A DNA stretch of 64,000 nucleotides from Rattus norvegicus (lineage: Eukaryota; Chordata; Mammalia; Rodentia; Muridae): assembly GCF_036323735.1 (NCBI RefSeq), contig NC_086026.1:71611039-71675038 (forward strand). The letters are read 5' to 3'. Made by a program: the position numbers and the translations under genes. The notes below the pieces were generated by a model. It searched no databases. It saw only the letters and a list, made by a program, of their open reading frames with translations, and was not told the origin of the DNA. Positions 12,170 through 22,800 of this stretch are shown here, in pieces. Positions within the stretch are counted from its first letter, which is position 1. Each line of letters opens with the position of its first letter.

Positions 12170-12398
12170 AAAGGAACTTGGGAGATGCTCATTTGGCAAA
12201 GTGCTTTCCCACACAAGCATGAGGACCTGTGTTGGAATCCTGGAATTTACGTGAGAAAGCTAGGTATAGTGCAGTGTGCTTGCAATCCCAGTACTGGGGA
12301 GTAGGAGACGCCTAATTTGTGAACTCCGGGTCCAGTGGGAGATCCTGCCTTAAAAATAAGACAGTGATGGAGAAAGACACTCAAGGTTTACCTCCAGC

Positions 12399-12447
<49 letters not shown>

Positions 12448-12640
12448 ACACACACACACACAGACACTCACACACATACAGAGACACACACACACAGAGA
12501 CACACACACAGAGAGACATACACACACAACACACACAAAAAACACACACACAGAGACACACACACACACTCACACACACACACACAAAACACACACACAG
12601 AGACACACACACACACTCACACACACAAAGCCAAACCACC
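12170..12640 (+). mobile_element. B4/RSINE-type SINE with long CA-rich tail
   Basis: GTGCTTGCAATCCCAGTACT and GGAGATCCTGCCTTAAAAAT, then a 230-bp CA-rich tract (12401-12630) broken by AGAG and ACT variants. Confidence 0.6.
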
Positions 12641-13060
12641 GAACCAAAGCTCACCGTAGCAAAACTTGTGATGGTGGTAAACACATCTTCAGTGGTAAGG
12701 AAAGAAATACATTTTAAGTGGAGAGCAGTTCCCTTGTTAGAAACTGTACAGGCAGAAGACAGTGGAGAGATATCTTTAAGGTAACAAAAGAAAAAGCATT
12801 AACAGTGGTCACGATATCATTTGACAATCTAGACTAGGAAAGGCCTGCACCAACAAAGAACCTCAAAGAGCTTCTCAGCTGCAGCACATTAGGCCTGAGT
12901 GAGAACCGCGGGAAGCTATATGAGCTTGCTTGAGCCAGATGGCGATCTAGTGCTAAGCACTGAGACAGTGCCGTGCTCCAGGGGAGGTAAGCATGACAAA
13001 AAGAGGAGATGTGTTTTTTTCTGACTTTAAATCTTTTTAAAAAAAAAAATTGTCAAGGGT

Positions 13061-13156
13061 CTGGAGAGATGGCTCAGCTATTAAGAGTGAGTATTGCTCT
13101 TGCAAAAACCCAGGGTTCAATTCCTGGGACTAACATTAGGTAGAACACAATCACCT
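13061..13156 (+). mobile_element. B3 SINE, 5' part, split by the ERV
   Basis: CTGGAGAGATGGCTCAGC begins a B3 whose remainder resumes after the LTR element. Confidence 0.75.
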
Positions 13157-13511
13157 TGTCTTAGGGTTTCATTGCTGTGCAGAGACACCGTGACCACGGC
13201 AACTCTCATAAAGGACAACATTTGGTTGGAGCTGGCTTACAGTTCAGAGGTTCAGTCCATGACCATCATGGTGGGAAGCATGGCAGTGTCCAGGCAGGCA
13301 TGGTGCTGGAGAGGAGCTGACAGTTCTACATCCTTGGCAGGAAGCAGAGGGAACCGGATAGCACACTGGCATACCTTGAGTGTAGAAGACCTCAAAACCC
13401 ACCCCAAAAGTGATGAACTTCCTTCAAGGCCACACCTCCTAATGCCACTCCCTATGGGCCAAGCATTCAAGCGTATGAGTCTATGGGGCCATTTCTATTC
13501 AAAACACCACC
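13157..13511 (-). repeat. LTR (left copy; 3' LTR in element sense)
   Basis: It aligns over its length with 15216-15568 and with the solo LTRs at 5809, 18893 and 41280. Confidence 0.75.
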
Positions 13512-13710
13512 TGGCCCCCATAGGCTGGTAGCCATCACATAATGCAAAATGTATTTAGTCCAACCTTAAAAGTCCCCATAGTCTATCACAATCTCAATGT
13601 TTAAAAATCTAAAGTTCAACTCTCTTCTGAGATTCATACAATCTCTTAACTGTAATCCCCTATAAAATCAAAATCAAAAATCAGATCACACACTTTAAAC
13701 ATAGGGCACA

Positions 13711-13850
13711 GAACATACATGACCATTCCAAACACAGAGAACATACATGACCATTCCAAACACAGAGAACATACATGACCATTCCAAACACAGAGAACAT
13801 ACATGACCATTCCAAACACAGAGAACATACATGACCATTCCAAACATAGG
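13711..13850. repeat. 28-bp minisatellite, five units
   Basis: Units beginning GAACATACATGACC start at 13711, 13739, 13767, 13795 and 13823 and are practically identical. Because 28 is not a multiple of three, each reading frame cycles through all phases, producing a repetitive but meaningless ORF on the minus strand. Confidence 0.95.
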
Positions 13851-14336
13851 GAGGAGAGCACAGTGAGCAGACACTGGACCAAACCAGCTGGGCAAACTCC
13901 GAACTCTGCATCTCCACGTCTGATGTCAAAGCGCTCTTCAGATCTCCACCTCCTTTCAGCCTTGTTGACTGCAGCACCCGTCTTCTTTGGCTGGTTCCCC
14001 TCCCTGTCAGCAGCTCTCCTCAGCAGGTATCCCAGGGCTCTGGCATCTCTAACACCTTGGAGTCTCCAAGGCAATGCAGGCTCCACCTTCTCACACTTAC
14101 ACAATGGCCTCTCTGGGCCTCCATGCAGGGACTCCCCTGACACATGCCTGGCCTCATCGGCTTTCCTTAGTCTCAGGGGATGGGGGAGAGGGGATTCTAC
14201 TCTTGATTCTAAAGCCAGAACCACATGGCCAAAGCTGTGAAGTTCTGCTGCTCGTTGGGGCTGGAACATGGCCTCCGTGTTCAGTTACATCTTCACCAGC
14301 TTTCTGTTTCCAATGGTTCCCTTCGTTCCTAACTTT

Positions 14337-14443
14337 GGCTGTTCTGGAACTCGCTCTATAGACCAGGCTGGCCTTGAACTCAGACACCTGCGTGCCTCTG
14401 TCTCCTGAGTGCTGGGATTAAAAGCATCTACCATCACACCTGG
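14337..14443 (-). mobile_element. B1 SINE, inside the ERV interior
   Basis: Reverse B1 signature with ACCAGGCTGGCCTTGAACTC and GAGTGCTGGGATTAAA. Confidence 0.8.
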
Positions 14444-14549
14444 ACTTAAACTTTAATTCCTTTTCAGAAATTGGAAACTTAGCTGGGTAGAGTCTTGCTC
14501 TGAGGTCACCGCTCCCTTTATTCCATTTAACATCTGACTTTTTAAAAAT

Positions 14550-14733
14550 CTTTTTTTTTAAGATTTATTTATTATGTATAAGTACACTGTAGTTGTCTTC
14601 AGACACACCAGAAGAGGGCATCAGATCCCATTACAGATGGTTGTGAGCCACCAAGTGGTTGCTGGGATTTGAACTCAGGACCTCTGGAAGAGCAGTCAGG
14701 GCTCTTAACCACTGAGCCCTCTCTCCAGCCTTA
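14550..14733 (-). mobile_element. B2 SINE, inside the ERV interior
   Basis: Reverse B2 with an oligo-T head, CACCAGAAGAGGGCATCAGA and the terminal CTCTCTCCAGCC. Confidence 0.9.
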
Positions 14734-15215
14734 AAAATCTTTTTATCTCCTCGAACACAGAATTTAACTTCCTGGTGCCCTCTTTCCCTCAAACTGTACA
14801 TTTGTAGCTTTTCCTGCTCAGCTTGCTCCTTTTCATTATAGATATTAATAAGCATGACCACTAATGACCACAGGACACAGTCCATGCTATGTTTTAAAAT
14901 CTCCTCTGCAAATGTAATTCATCTAAAATTCTCCAATTTAGCCTCAGGCTGATTTTTTTTTTTTGACAAGGGCAAAAAGCAGCCACATTCTTCACCAAAA
15001 TATCACAAGAGTGATCTCTAAGCAAAATACTAAATTTCTCCTCTGAAACCTCTTGAGCCGGGTCCCCACAGTACAAACCACCCAATGCCTTCCATGCTCC
15101 TATGAGCAAGTCGTGCTTAAAGTATCCCACTGCTTTCCTAACACAAAGTCCTAAAGTCCAAACTCCTCCAAACAAAAATATCACACTTTATACCCAAGTC
15201 CCTGACACCAGCTTC

Positions 15216-15568
15216 TGTCTTAGCATTTCCATTGCTGCGAAGAGACACCATGACCACAGAAACTCTTCATAATTTAACTGGAGCTGGCTTATACTTTCTG
15301 AGATCTGTGACCATCCTGGTGAGAAGCATGGCAGTGTGCAGGCAGACGTGGCGCTAGAGAAGGAGCTGAGAGTTCTACATCTGGATCTGCAGGAAGCAGG
15401 AGATTGTACACCATACTGGCAGACCTTGAGTATAGAAGACCTCAAAAACCTGCTCCCACAGTGACACACTTCCCCCAAAAGGCCACACCTACTCCAATAA
15501 TGCTACTCCCTATTCCAAGCACTCAAACACAGACTTCTGTAAGGGTCATTCCTAGTCAAAGCACCACC
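15216..15568 (-). repeat. LTR (right copy; 5' LTR in element sense)
   Basis: It is the partner of the left LTR. It is followed on the minus strand by the tRNA-Leu-type primer-binding site. Confidence 0.75.
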
Positions 15569-15573
15569 TACCT

Positions 15574-15690
15574 GTTCTGGAGATCCTGCTGCCCTCTTCT
15601 GGCCTCTGTGGGCACCAGCACTCAAGTATGCAGCCTGCCGACTGTACCCCATACACTTATACACATAATTTTAAAAAATACTTTTAAAAG
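15574..15690 (+). mobile_element. B3 SINE, 3' part, split by the ERV
   Basis: CCCTCTTCTGGCCTCTGTGG and an A-rich end continue the B3 that starts at 13061. Confidence 0.75.
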
Positions 15691-15948
15691 GTAATTGATT
15701 AATAGCAATGCATTATGGGTTTATAACAGTTGTGGAAGTGGAATGTGTGACGACCAAAAACACCGAGGCCAAGAGAGGGGAAAGGAAAGCAGAGTGTGGT
15801 GAAGGCTCGTCTCAGGAAGCAGCGTCCCAGAGCTCGAAGACAGCCCAAGGTCACAGGTGTGTTTGACCGAAGAGTAACCACTAAGATCATTAAAGGAAGC
15901 AATAGAGTCTGTGATGGAGGCATACGATGTCATAAAAACACAGAAGGG

Positions 15949-16131
15949 GCTGGAGAGATGGCCCAGTGGTTAAGAACACTGACTTCTCTCTCAGAGGTCC
16001 TGAGTTCAATTCCCAGCAGCCACATGGTGCCTCACAACCATCTGTAATGGGATCTGATGTCCTCTTCTGGTGTGTCTGAAGACAGCTATGGTGTATTCAT
16101 ATATAATAAAAGTAAATAAATCTTTAAAACA
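15949..16131 (+). mobile_element. B2 SINE
   Basis: GGGGCTGGAGAGATGGCCCA to TAAATAAATCTTT, complete. Confidence 0.92.
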
Positions 16132-16205
16132 CACACACAACTCTGAATAAACAGGAGAGGAGGGGAAAGTCAAGGAAGAGACTGGACAGATGGAAGGTAA
16201 GGTGG

Positions 16206-16422
16206 ACAGGCTGGAGACGCCTCGGCAGTCAAGAGAACTTACTACTCTTGCAGAGGACCTTGGCTGGTTCCCAGTATCCACACGATGGCTTACAACTGCC
16301 CCTAACTACAGCTCCAGGTAAGTCATGCCCTCTTCTGACCTCCTCAGGCTTCTGTACATTTAGCGCACATAAGCCCATGCCAGAGCATACACACACATGC
16401 ATGCACCCATGCATGTACATTT

Positions 16423-16467
<45 letters not shown>
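16206..16467 (+). mobile_element. B3 SINE with TAA microsatellite at its end
   Basis: GGCTGGAGACGCCTCGGCAG through a CA-rich end, then (TAA)n at 16423-16467. Confidence 0.7.
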
Positions 16468-16468
<1 letters not shown>

Positions 16469-16484
16469 TGGCATCTGAGGAGCT

Positions 16485-16770
16485 GGTTTAGTGAATGAGA
16501 CTATTTGCTCTGTAAGCATGAACCTGAGTTAGGACACTCAGAGCCCATGTTAAATCTTGGGTATGGCTGCACATAAGCCTCTGACACCGGCACTGTTGCG
16601 GTGAGTGCAGGAGGATTGCTGGGGGTTGCTGGCCACCCTTCCTAGTTCCAGGCTCAGTGGGATTGCCTTTCTCAAGTGAATTAGGTGAAAAGAAGCAGAG
16701 CAGGACATCTGATTTGTATGTGTATGTGTGTATACATACACACACACAAACACACACACATACACACACA
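16485..16770 (+). mobile_element. B4/RSINE-type SINE with CA-rich tail
   Basis: GAGCTGGTTTAGTGAATGAG and GTGAGTGCAGGAGGATTGCT. Confidence 0.55.
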
Positions 16771-16976
16771 CTATGATAAATTTCAGTATAATCATATCAA
16801 TAATTATCTTGAACATTAATGGATTCAGGACACAAATCAAAGGGCATAAATTGTATGTTATTTGAATTTGAATTGGAAATCAGTAACAGAAAGACATCTG
16901 GATAATTCCAAGCATCGGAAAGCTAAACACACTTCCAATAGCCTATGATAGAAGACAGAACACAGGAAATGAGAGC

Positions 16977-17090
16977 CAGGTGTGATGCCTCTCACGTGTA
17001 ATCCCAGGACTCAGATGATTGAGGCCAGCCTGGGCTACATAGTGAGATCCCAGTCATGCTAGGCTAAAAAGAAAAAAGGAAGAAAAAAAC
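16977..17090 (+). mobile_element. B1/B4-type SINE
   Basis: GCCAGGTGTGATGCCTCTCA and TGAGGCCAGCCTGGGCTACA. Confidence 0.7.
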
Positions 17091-17229
17091 CCAAACATGA
17101 ACAAAGAAATTAGAAACTCTTCTGAGCTGACTGACAGGGATACAGCATAATATACGTTTGTGATAGATGACTACAGCAACACCTGAAAAGGTATATTAGA
17201 TGTCTATACTATAAAGCAAAGCCTGGATT

Positions 17230-17345
17230 TTATTTCTAAGATTAATTTTATTTATAATGGGAGGAAGGCTCACTGTGTGTAGGTATGTGCCTGTAAGTAC
17301 TGGTGCTCAAGGAGGCCAGAAGAGGGTGTCAGATCCACCTGTATG
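17230..17345 (-). mobile_element. B3 SINE
   Basis: AGGCCAGAAGAGGGTGTCAG in reverse with a TTTATTTATAA head; it merges into the sequence before the CAG repeat. Confidence 0.65.
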
Positions 17346-17430
17346 CACCTGTATGCACCCCAGGCTGCTTTGGCCTCTCTCAGAACCCCAGAGACTTCCA
17401 GCCTGAACACCAGAGGACACTGGTGCCTGA

Positions 17431-17456
17431 GCAGCAGCAGCAGCAGCAGCAGCAGC
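17431..17456 (+). repeat. (CAG)8 trinucleotide repeat
   Basis: Eight perfect CAG units. A short plus-strand ORF reads them as polyglutamine but has no other gene-like property and begins inside a B3. Confidence 0.97.
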
Positions 17457-17571
17457 CTGGCTCAGCTCCCTCTGCTACGAAGGAGAGCCACGGGGAGTCA
17501 GAGAGCCTCCTCTAGGACTTTTCTCTACTTCGCAGACAGAAGCCCAGCTTGAAGATGTTAATAACTTACCA

Positions 17572-17590
17572 CGGCCACTAGGTGGCGTCA
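17572..17590 (+). promoter_or_regulatory. CTCF-like motif
   Basis: CGGCCACTAGGTGGCGTCA matches 18 of 19 positions of the CTCF consensus by eye. It lies in non-SINE sequence about 115 bp after a CAG repeat. Confidence 0.65.
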
Positions 17591-18304
17591 GAATCCAACT
17601 GAGATGAGTGTTCATGTGCACATGCCGATGATAAATTCTTTAGTATGTAATATACTGTACAAGTGACTGCACACATACAGATCACATGTGCCTTAATGTG
17701 TGTACATATATACATGCCCTTTAACGCATGGATGTTTATGTATGTTTTAGTGTGTTTCTATTCTATCTGTGCTTTAGAGGATGTGTGCATATACTTAAAT
17801 AACACACATGCTTTTATGGTATGTATGTAAAATATAGATGTTAGAGAGAACGCATCTCTCTGCTTCTACTTCCTCTCCTCTTGAAGGAGGCTGTGTCTTG
17901 CAAAGGTCACCTAGCACACAACAGGAAGGTGGGTTGATGCTCCCCTTTCAAAGATGATGGTGACCTCACCTTGCCCTGCCCAATCAGCAAGGCTGAGATA
18001 CATTCTAATCAGAGAGCTGTGTTAGAGCCAGAGGTGGGCCTAGGTCCCAGGCTCCTCACAACTGGCAAGACGCTTTCTTTTTGACTGTTCACACACACCT
18101 GGTAAGCAGCTAGGGGAGGGTACTCCTGGCTACCCCGTCCTCCACTAGAAGCTGGTTCAAAGCTCACCTTGCTCTGGAGGGGAGAGGGAAGAGGAAGTGG
18201 GAGAAGAGAGACAGGGTGGAGAGTGCAGAAAGCCTGCAGCTGCATTTGGCAGGGGTAGGGGCAATGTCCTTGCTGGAGCCTCACTAGAGACTTGTTGAAA
18301 ATGA

Positions 18305-18307
<3 letters not shown>

Positions 18308-18351
<44 letters not shown>
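18308..18351 (+). repeat. (TC)n microsatellite
   Basis: 22 perfect units. Confidence 0.97.
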
Positions 18352-18353
<2 letters not shown>

Positions 18354-18464
18354 TTTTCTGCAAGCATAACTACCTTTAATTCTAACAGATGTAGCATGAC
18401 CTGTCCTAGTTACACCACACTGCAGTTGAAATAAGCTTCCTGCCTGCCCAGCTTAGCATTAGCT

Positions 18465-18843
18465 ATCAGTTTGACACAGCTTAGAGTCACCTAGAAAGTC
18501 TCAATTGAGTAATTGTCTTCATCAGGTTGTTTTGTGGGCATATGTGTAAGTGTTTCATTGATTGATATGGGAGGGCCAAGCCTACTGTGGGCAGCACCAT
18601 TCCCTGTGCACACGGTCCTGGTCTGTATTTGAATGGCAGCTGACCATGAGCCCATGCTAACTAGAGGTCAACCCCACAAGCAACATTCTTCCATGGTTTC
18701 TGCTTCAAGTCTCTTCTTGAGTTCCTATCCTGACTCCCTTGAGTGACAAACTGTAACCTGGAAGATGACAGAAGCCCTTTCCTCTCCCATGTTACTTTTG
18801 GTCAGAGTGTTTTAATCACACCAACAGAAAGGAAACTAGAGCA
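18465..18843 (+). mobile_element. Rodent LTR, second family
   Basis: CAGTTTGACACAGCTTAGAG start and GATTGATATGGGAGGGCC body, older and more diverged. Confidence 0.6.
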
Positions 18844-18892
18844 CTGTGGGAAAAAGCATAGGTGAGGCCCTCCAGCATCATCCCGGGTATGT

Positions 18893-19263
18893 TAGTCAGT
18901 GATCTACCGCTGTGGAGAGACACCATAACTGTGACAACTCTTACGAAGGAAAACATTTAAGCAGGGCTTGCTTACAGGTGCAGAGGTTTGGTCCATTGTC
19001 ACCATGGTGGGGAGCATGGCAGCGTGCAGGCAGCTATGGTGTTGGAGAAGTAGCTGGTTGCACTATATCTAGAGCCCAAAGCAGCAGGAAGAGAAAGACG
19101 TTAGGCCTTGTTTGGATTTTTGAAATCTGGAAGTCCACCCCCAGTGACACAGCTCCTCCAGCAAGGCCACACCTCCTAGTCCTTTTAAACAGTGCCACAC
19201 CCTATTGACTAAACATTCACATCTATGAACCTATGGGGGCCGTTCTTGTTCAAGCCACCACAC
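18893..19263 (-). mobile_element. Solo LTR, same family as 13157-15568
   Basis: It shows TGTGGAGAGACACCATAACT near one edge and AGCAAGGCCACACCTCCTAG in the middle, as in the other copies. Confidence 0.7.
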
Positions 19264-19434
19264 CAGGCTAGCACCAATTTTGCCTTGATAGATACATCAA
19301 ACTCACCCCATCCCCCCATCTTCTGTTTAGGCCCTGGATGGCTAAGGGAGTCTTTCTCCTGTTGTGCTAGGTGACCTGGAGTTGCTGCTTTGCTTCTGTT
19401 GTGCTCTCCCTGGGGAGAGATGGACCCCAGACCA

Positions 19435-20150
19435 AAGAAATGATCCCCCACAAATCAGTGTCCGTGAGCCAGTGAGGTTTTTATTAGGGTCACGGGGGCA
19501 TGAATGATTCAAAAGCAGCTGCAGCAATGAGAAGTCCACCCTGCTGTGAGTAGAGACTCAGGAAAGTTGCATCCCCAGAGCTGACTGACTTGCAGGCAGC
19601 TGGGCTGGTCAGAGCCCCTTCTCAGCAGTCTCTACTGTCTGTACGATCTCAGGAGCTTCCTGAGACGTCTGAGTTCTGTTTACTTTCAGCATCATAATGA
19701 GCTTTCTGCCGGGAACGTTTTAGTTTAGAGGAAATAGCTACCAAATAGCTTCTGGTCAGTTTCTCGGGCACTGTGACACCGTCCCTTGGCTTAGGACAAG
19801 GCTCTTACCCATCTCAGAAAATCTATTGGTCTATTTCTAGGTAGGGAAACTTAAGCCCGTGGAGTAGATGCAGCTTCCTTAGGTAACCCCAGGAATTGGT
19901 GGGATGGGGAAGCAACATAATGCTTTTCCTACCACCTTCCCCCTCTTCTGAGGTGGGGGCTAGAAACCATGAGACTTGTCCTGGATCAGGGGAGGAAGAA
20001 GGGGAAGGCGGAAGGGCCTGAGACCTCTGTGAGGAGGCAGCATGGGCTGACACCAGGGACTCCAGAACCTTGTCTGATCTGAGTGTCTCAGGAATTGGTT
20101 CTTGGAGAAAGCCTACAGCTAGAAATCTAAGCCTTTTGTTAAAAGAAATA
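19435..20150 (-). mobile_element. Rodent LTR-like repeat, diverged
   Basis: TTTTTATTAGGGTCACGGGG at the left edge reads on the minus strand as an LTR poly(A) region. AGCTACCAAATAGCTTCTGG and GGGCACTGTGACACCGTCCC are further repeat landmarks. Confidence 0.45.
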
Positions 20151-21260
20151 AAAGAATAAAGTAGGAGGCGCCAAGACCCATCATGCCTTGAGACTCACAG
20201 AGGGAGGGGACTTAGACCTTGAGAATATGGCCCAAAATCCTGCTGATTAAGTCTCTCCTCTCTCCTCTCCTTCCCTCCTCTGTTCTCCCCCCAACCCCTG
20301 TTTCTCTTTCCCTTCCCTCTCTTCTCCTCCTCTTGTCCCCTCCCCTTTCTCTCTGTCTCTCTCCTACAACTGCTTGAAACTCCAAGGGATCTGATGTCCT
20401 CCTCTAGCCTCTAAGGCACATACACATCCATGCCCACACCCATGCACACACACACGCACGCAGACACACACTCGCACACGGACACACACAATGATCAGGC
20501 GCTTCATTTAGCACCAAGCTTTCGGTGGCTCTCCTCCTCTGTTCACCCGGTGAGCTCCTGCTAAAACTTCAGGGGCCACCAACTACTTCCCGAGAGAGTG
20601 GGTTTAGTTTTCTCCATTAGCCCTGCCACATTTCATCTCTACTGTCAGAACAAACTCTGCTTGAAGAACTCCCTGTGTTATTTATTCATCCAGCAATTCA
20701 TTTGCATCCTTTATTCCTGGTACTGACTCACTGGAAAAGAATGAGTTAGTGGGGCCTGACCAGAGGAGGGCAGCCTGATTTTCTTCCTGTAGTCATGAAG
20801 GGTTCTCTGGCCCAGACAGTGGCAATGAACTGTTTCCTGTTTCTGAGTCCAGGAGAATAAGCTGAGAGAGCAGACAGGAGGTGGCTTCCAAACAGAGATT
20901 TGTGTGTAGAGACCGAAAGGGGAGAGAATAGGGATCTGGAACAGGGGCTTGTGGGTGGGAGTGGTTCTAAGTAAAAGGCATTCATGCTCCAGGGGGGTGG
21001 CACCCTACGCTGCCTTCAGCAGCTCTCCTCAGCATCTTCCACCAGGCTGGGGGGGATGCTACCTACGGGGCTGGGAAACCAGGCCTGCATCTGTGGTCAC
21101 CAGGAGCAACAGTTGCCATAGAAACTAGAAGTGCAAGACCCCCTTTCTAGATTGTCAAGTCCCTGAGGTGGGGGCGGGGTGGCAAACCCAGGGAGGAGGA
21201 GAGCGTGAAGCTGTGATGATGTCAGTCTGGCTGCTGAAGGACACCTGAGCAGCACTGAAA
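20151..21260. other. No gene seen; pyrimidine-rich then GC-richer unique sequence
   Basis: A CT-rich block (20250-20370), a B3 tail fragment (about 20385-20500) and a repeat-poor part holding the RFX-like site. Confidence 0.5.
21112..21125. promoter_or_regulatory. RFX X-box-like motif
   Basis: GTTGCCATAGAAAC is one base from the palindromic X-box bound by RFX factors. It lies in a GC-richer, repeat-poor stretch (about 20520-21260). Confidence 0.45.
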
Positions 21261-21430
21261 ACAAGTCATGCAGGCAGTGGAAACTGAAGGCCCCACAGGG
21301 GAGGGGGAAGATGACCTCGCTTTTCCCTCAGCCCTACTCTCATGTGCCGAAGTCGATCCATCCATAGCGTTCTGTTCTCCTGTGTGTGATATGGTAGCAA
21401 AGCTGCCTATCCACACCACGTATGCACTGA

Positions 21431-21575
21431 TAGACACACATAGAAACAGACAGACAGACAGACACACAACACACATAGAAACAGACAGACAGGTACACAC
21501 ATATACACAAAAACAGACACATATGTATACACACACACACACACACATACACAGTGACAGGCACATAAACACACA
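21431..21575 (+). repeat. CA/GACA-rich degenerate microsatellite
   Basis: Alternating CACA and CAGA tetramers; ORFs on both strands here are low-complexity artefacts. Confidence 0.9.
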
Positions 21576-21629
21576 CATAAACAGACACTCCTGAACATAT
21601 GCGCACACAGAACACTGGTGAAATGTAAA

Positions 21630-22065
21630 TGGTGTCTGTGGTGTCAATGTAGTTTACTAGATTTCATAATATGCATACGGTTAGTTGGATGTTACTGGGA
21701 AATGGATATGTGTAGAGGACTTTTAACCCAGTAACATGGCTGTTCTGGCAAGGGATCACATCTGAAAACCTTCTAGGTCTATATGACCTGGCTGAATGTA
21801 GACACAATCTGGATTACAGTGTGATCGGACTGGAATATAGATGCACCCTTAATACACACCTTTAACCCCTAACAATGAAGGTAAGGTAGGTTTGTAGAAG
21901 GAAGCAGCCATGTTTGAAAGTGACATCTAACTGACGGGCAGACAAAGTGACAAATCAGAGAAAGATTTAATGGAATGGGAGAGCTAAGTCACACCCAACT
22001 TACATTGAGAACAGCAGAGAAAAGAGAGGCTACTTACGAGCAGTGAGAGAAAGGTGTGGTATGTG

Positions 22066-22105
<40 letters not shown>

Positions 22106-22530
22106 CAGGTTTTTTTTTTTTTTTTGGTTCTTTTTTTCGGAGCTGGGGACCAAACCCAGGGCCTTGCGCTTCCTAGGTAAGCGCTCTACCACTGAGCTAA
22201 ATCCCCAGCCCCGTGTGTGGCAGTTTTTAACCAGGACAGTTTTACAGAGATAAGTTGCACAGAGAACAAGCTAGACATAGGTGAAGACAAAAAAAGCCAG
22301 GGAATGTAAAGGAGCCAGAAGATTAGAACAAATTGCCAAAGTAAATATGAGGCCAAGCAGAACAATTCAGTGAGAAGATGAGAGAAGCTAGATTGAATCA
22401 GTCAGCTTGGAGAGGAGTTTGAGCTAGAACAGCTGAGTTGAACCAGCCATCCAGAGTTCAGAAAGAACTAAAAGGGTAAGTTTATTCAGCAGTAAACCTC
22501 TGAGACAACAATTACATCTGGCAGGTTAAA
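21630..22530. mobile_element. Rodent ERV-type repeat, diverged, with TG repeat and ID insertion
   Basis: GGACTTTTAACCCAGTAACA and AGCCATCCAGAGTTCAGAAA are recognised as parts of a common rodent repeat. It is interrupted by (TG)n at 22067-22103 and the ID at 22110-22212. Confidence 0.4.
22110..22212 (-). mobile_element. ID SINE
   Basis: Full ID body in reverse with a long T head. Target duplication GTGTGTGGCAG is seen on both sides (about 22097-22108 and 22213-22223). Confidence 0.95.
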
Positions 22531-22585
22531 GATACATTTACAGATATGGGAACTTTCTGTACAATGTTTGCAATTTCCTACATAA

Positions 22586-22800
22586 GGCTGGGATGCAGCT
22601 GAATTGGTAGAATGATTACCCAGCATGCACAAATCCCTGGGTTCCATTCCCAGCACTGCATAAATGGGGCATGGTGACAATGCCCTTAATCCTAACACTC
22701 AAGGCAGGTCATCCTCAACTATGTGGTGAGTTTGAGTCCAGCCTGGGCTACATGAAACCCTGTCTCAAACAAACAAGGAAAACAAAACAAAAAACAAGAA
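22586..22800 (+). mobile_element. B4 SINE, nearly complete
   Basis: An ID-like left half (GGGTTCCATTCCCAGCACTG) joined to a B1-like right half (CCAGCCTGGGCTACATGAAA) with a CAAACAAACAAGG tail. Confidence 0.8.

Larger units (their letters stand above)
13157..15568 (-). mobile_element. ERVL/MaLR-like LTR element with both LTRs, 2.4 kb, no coding capacity
   Basis: Two direct copies of a ~355-bp LTR (13157-13511 and 15216-15568) bound a noncoding interior. Read on the minus strand, each LTR carries an AATTAAA-type signal and ends in AAGACA. Five bases inside the right-hand LTR the minus strand reads TGGTGTCAG (15210-15202), a primer-binding site for tRNA-Leu as in ERVL elements. A G-run just inside the left LTR could be the polypurine tract. 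The flanks CACCT (13152-13156) and TACCT (15569-15573) look like a 5-bp target duplication with one change. The interior holds a B1, a B2 and a 28-bp minisatellite. It is a non-autonomous rodent element; I do not assign a subfamily. Confidence 0.75.

Noticed and set aside
12319..12717. 132-codon His/Thr-rich ORF
   Set aside because: Translation of a CA microsatellite.
13711..13850. CRISPR-like regular repeats
   Set aside because: Units are contiguous with no spacers, and the DNA is mammalian.
13646..14269. 207-codon minus ORF with repeated 28-residue-type blocks
   Set aside because: It crosses the 28-bp minisatellite and noncoding ERV interior; no protein family resemblance.
17303..17515. 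Polyglutamine ORF
   Set aside because: It starts in a reverse B3, is only 70 codons, and has no splice or promoter support.
21222..21647. 141-codon Cys/Val-rich minus ORF
   Set aside because: Driven by the CA/GACA tract.
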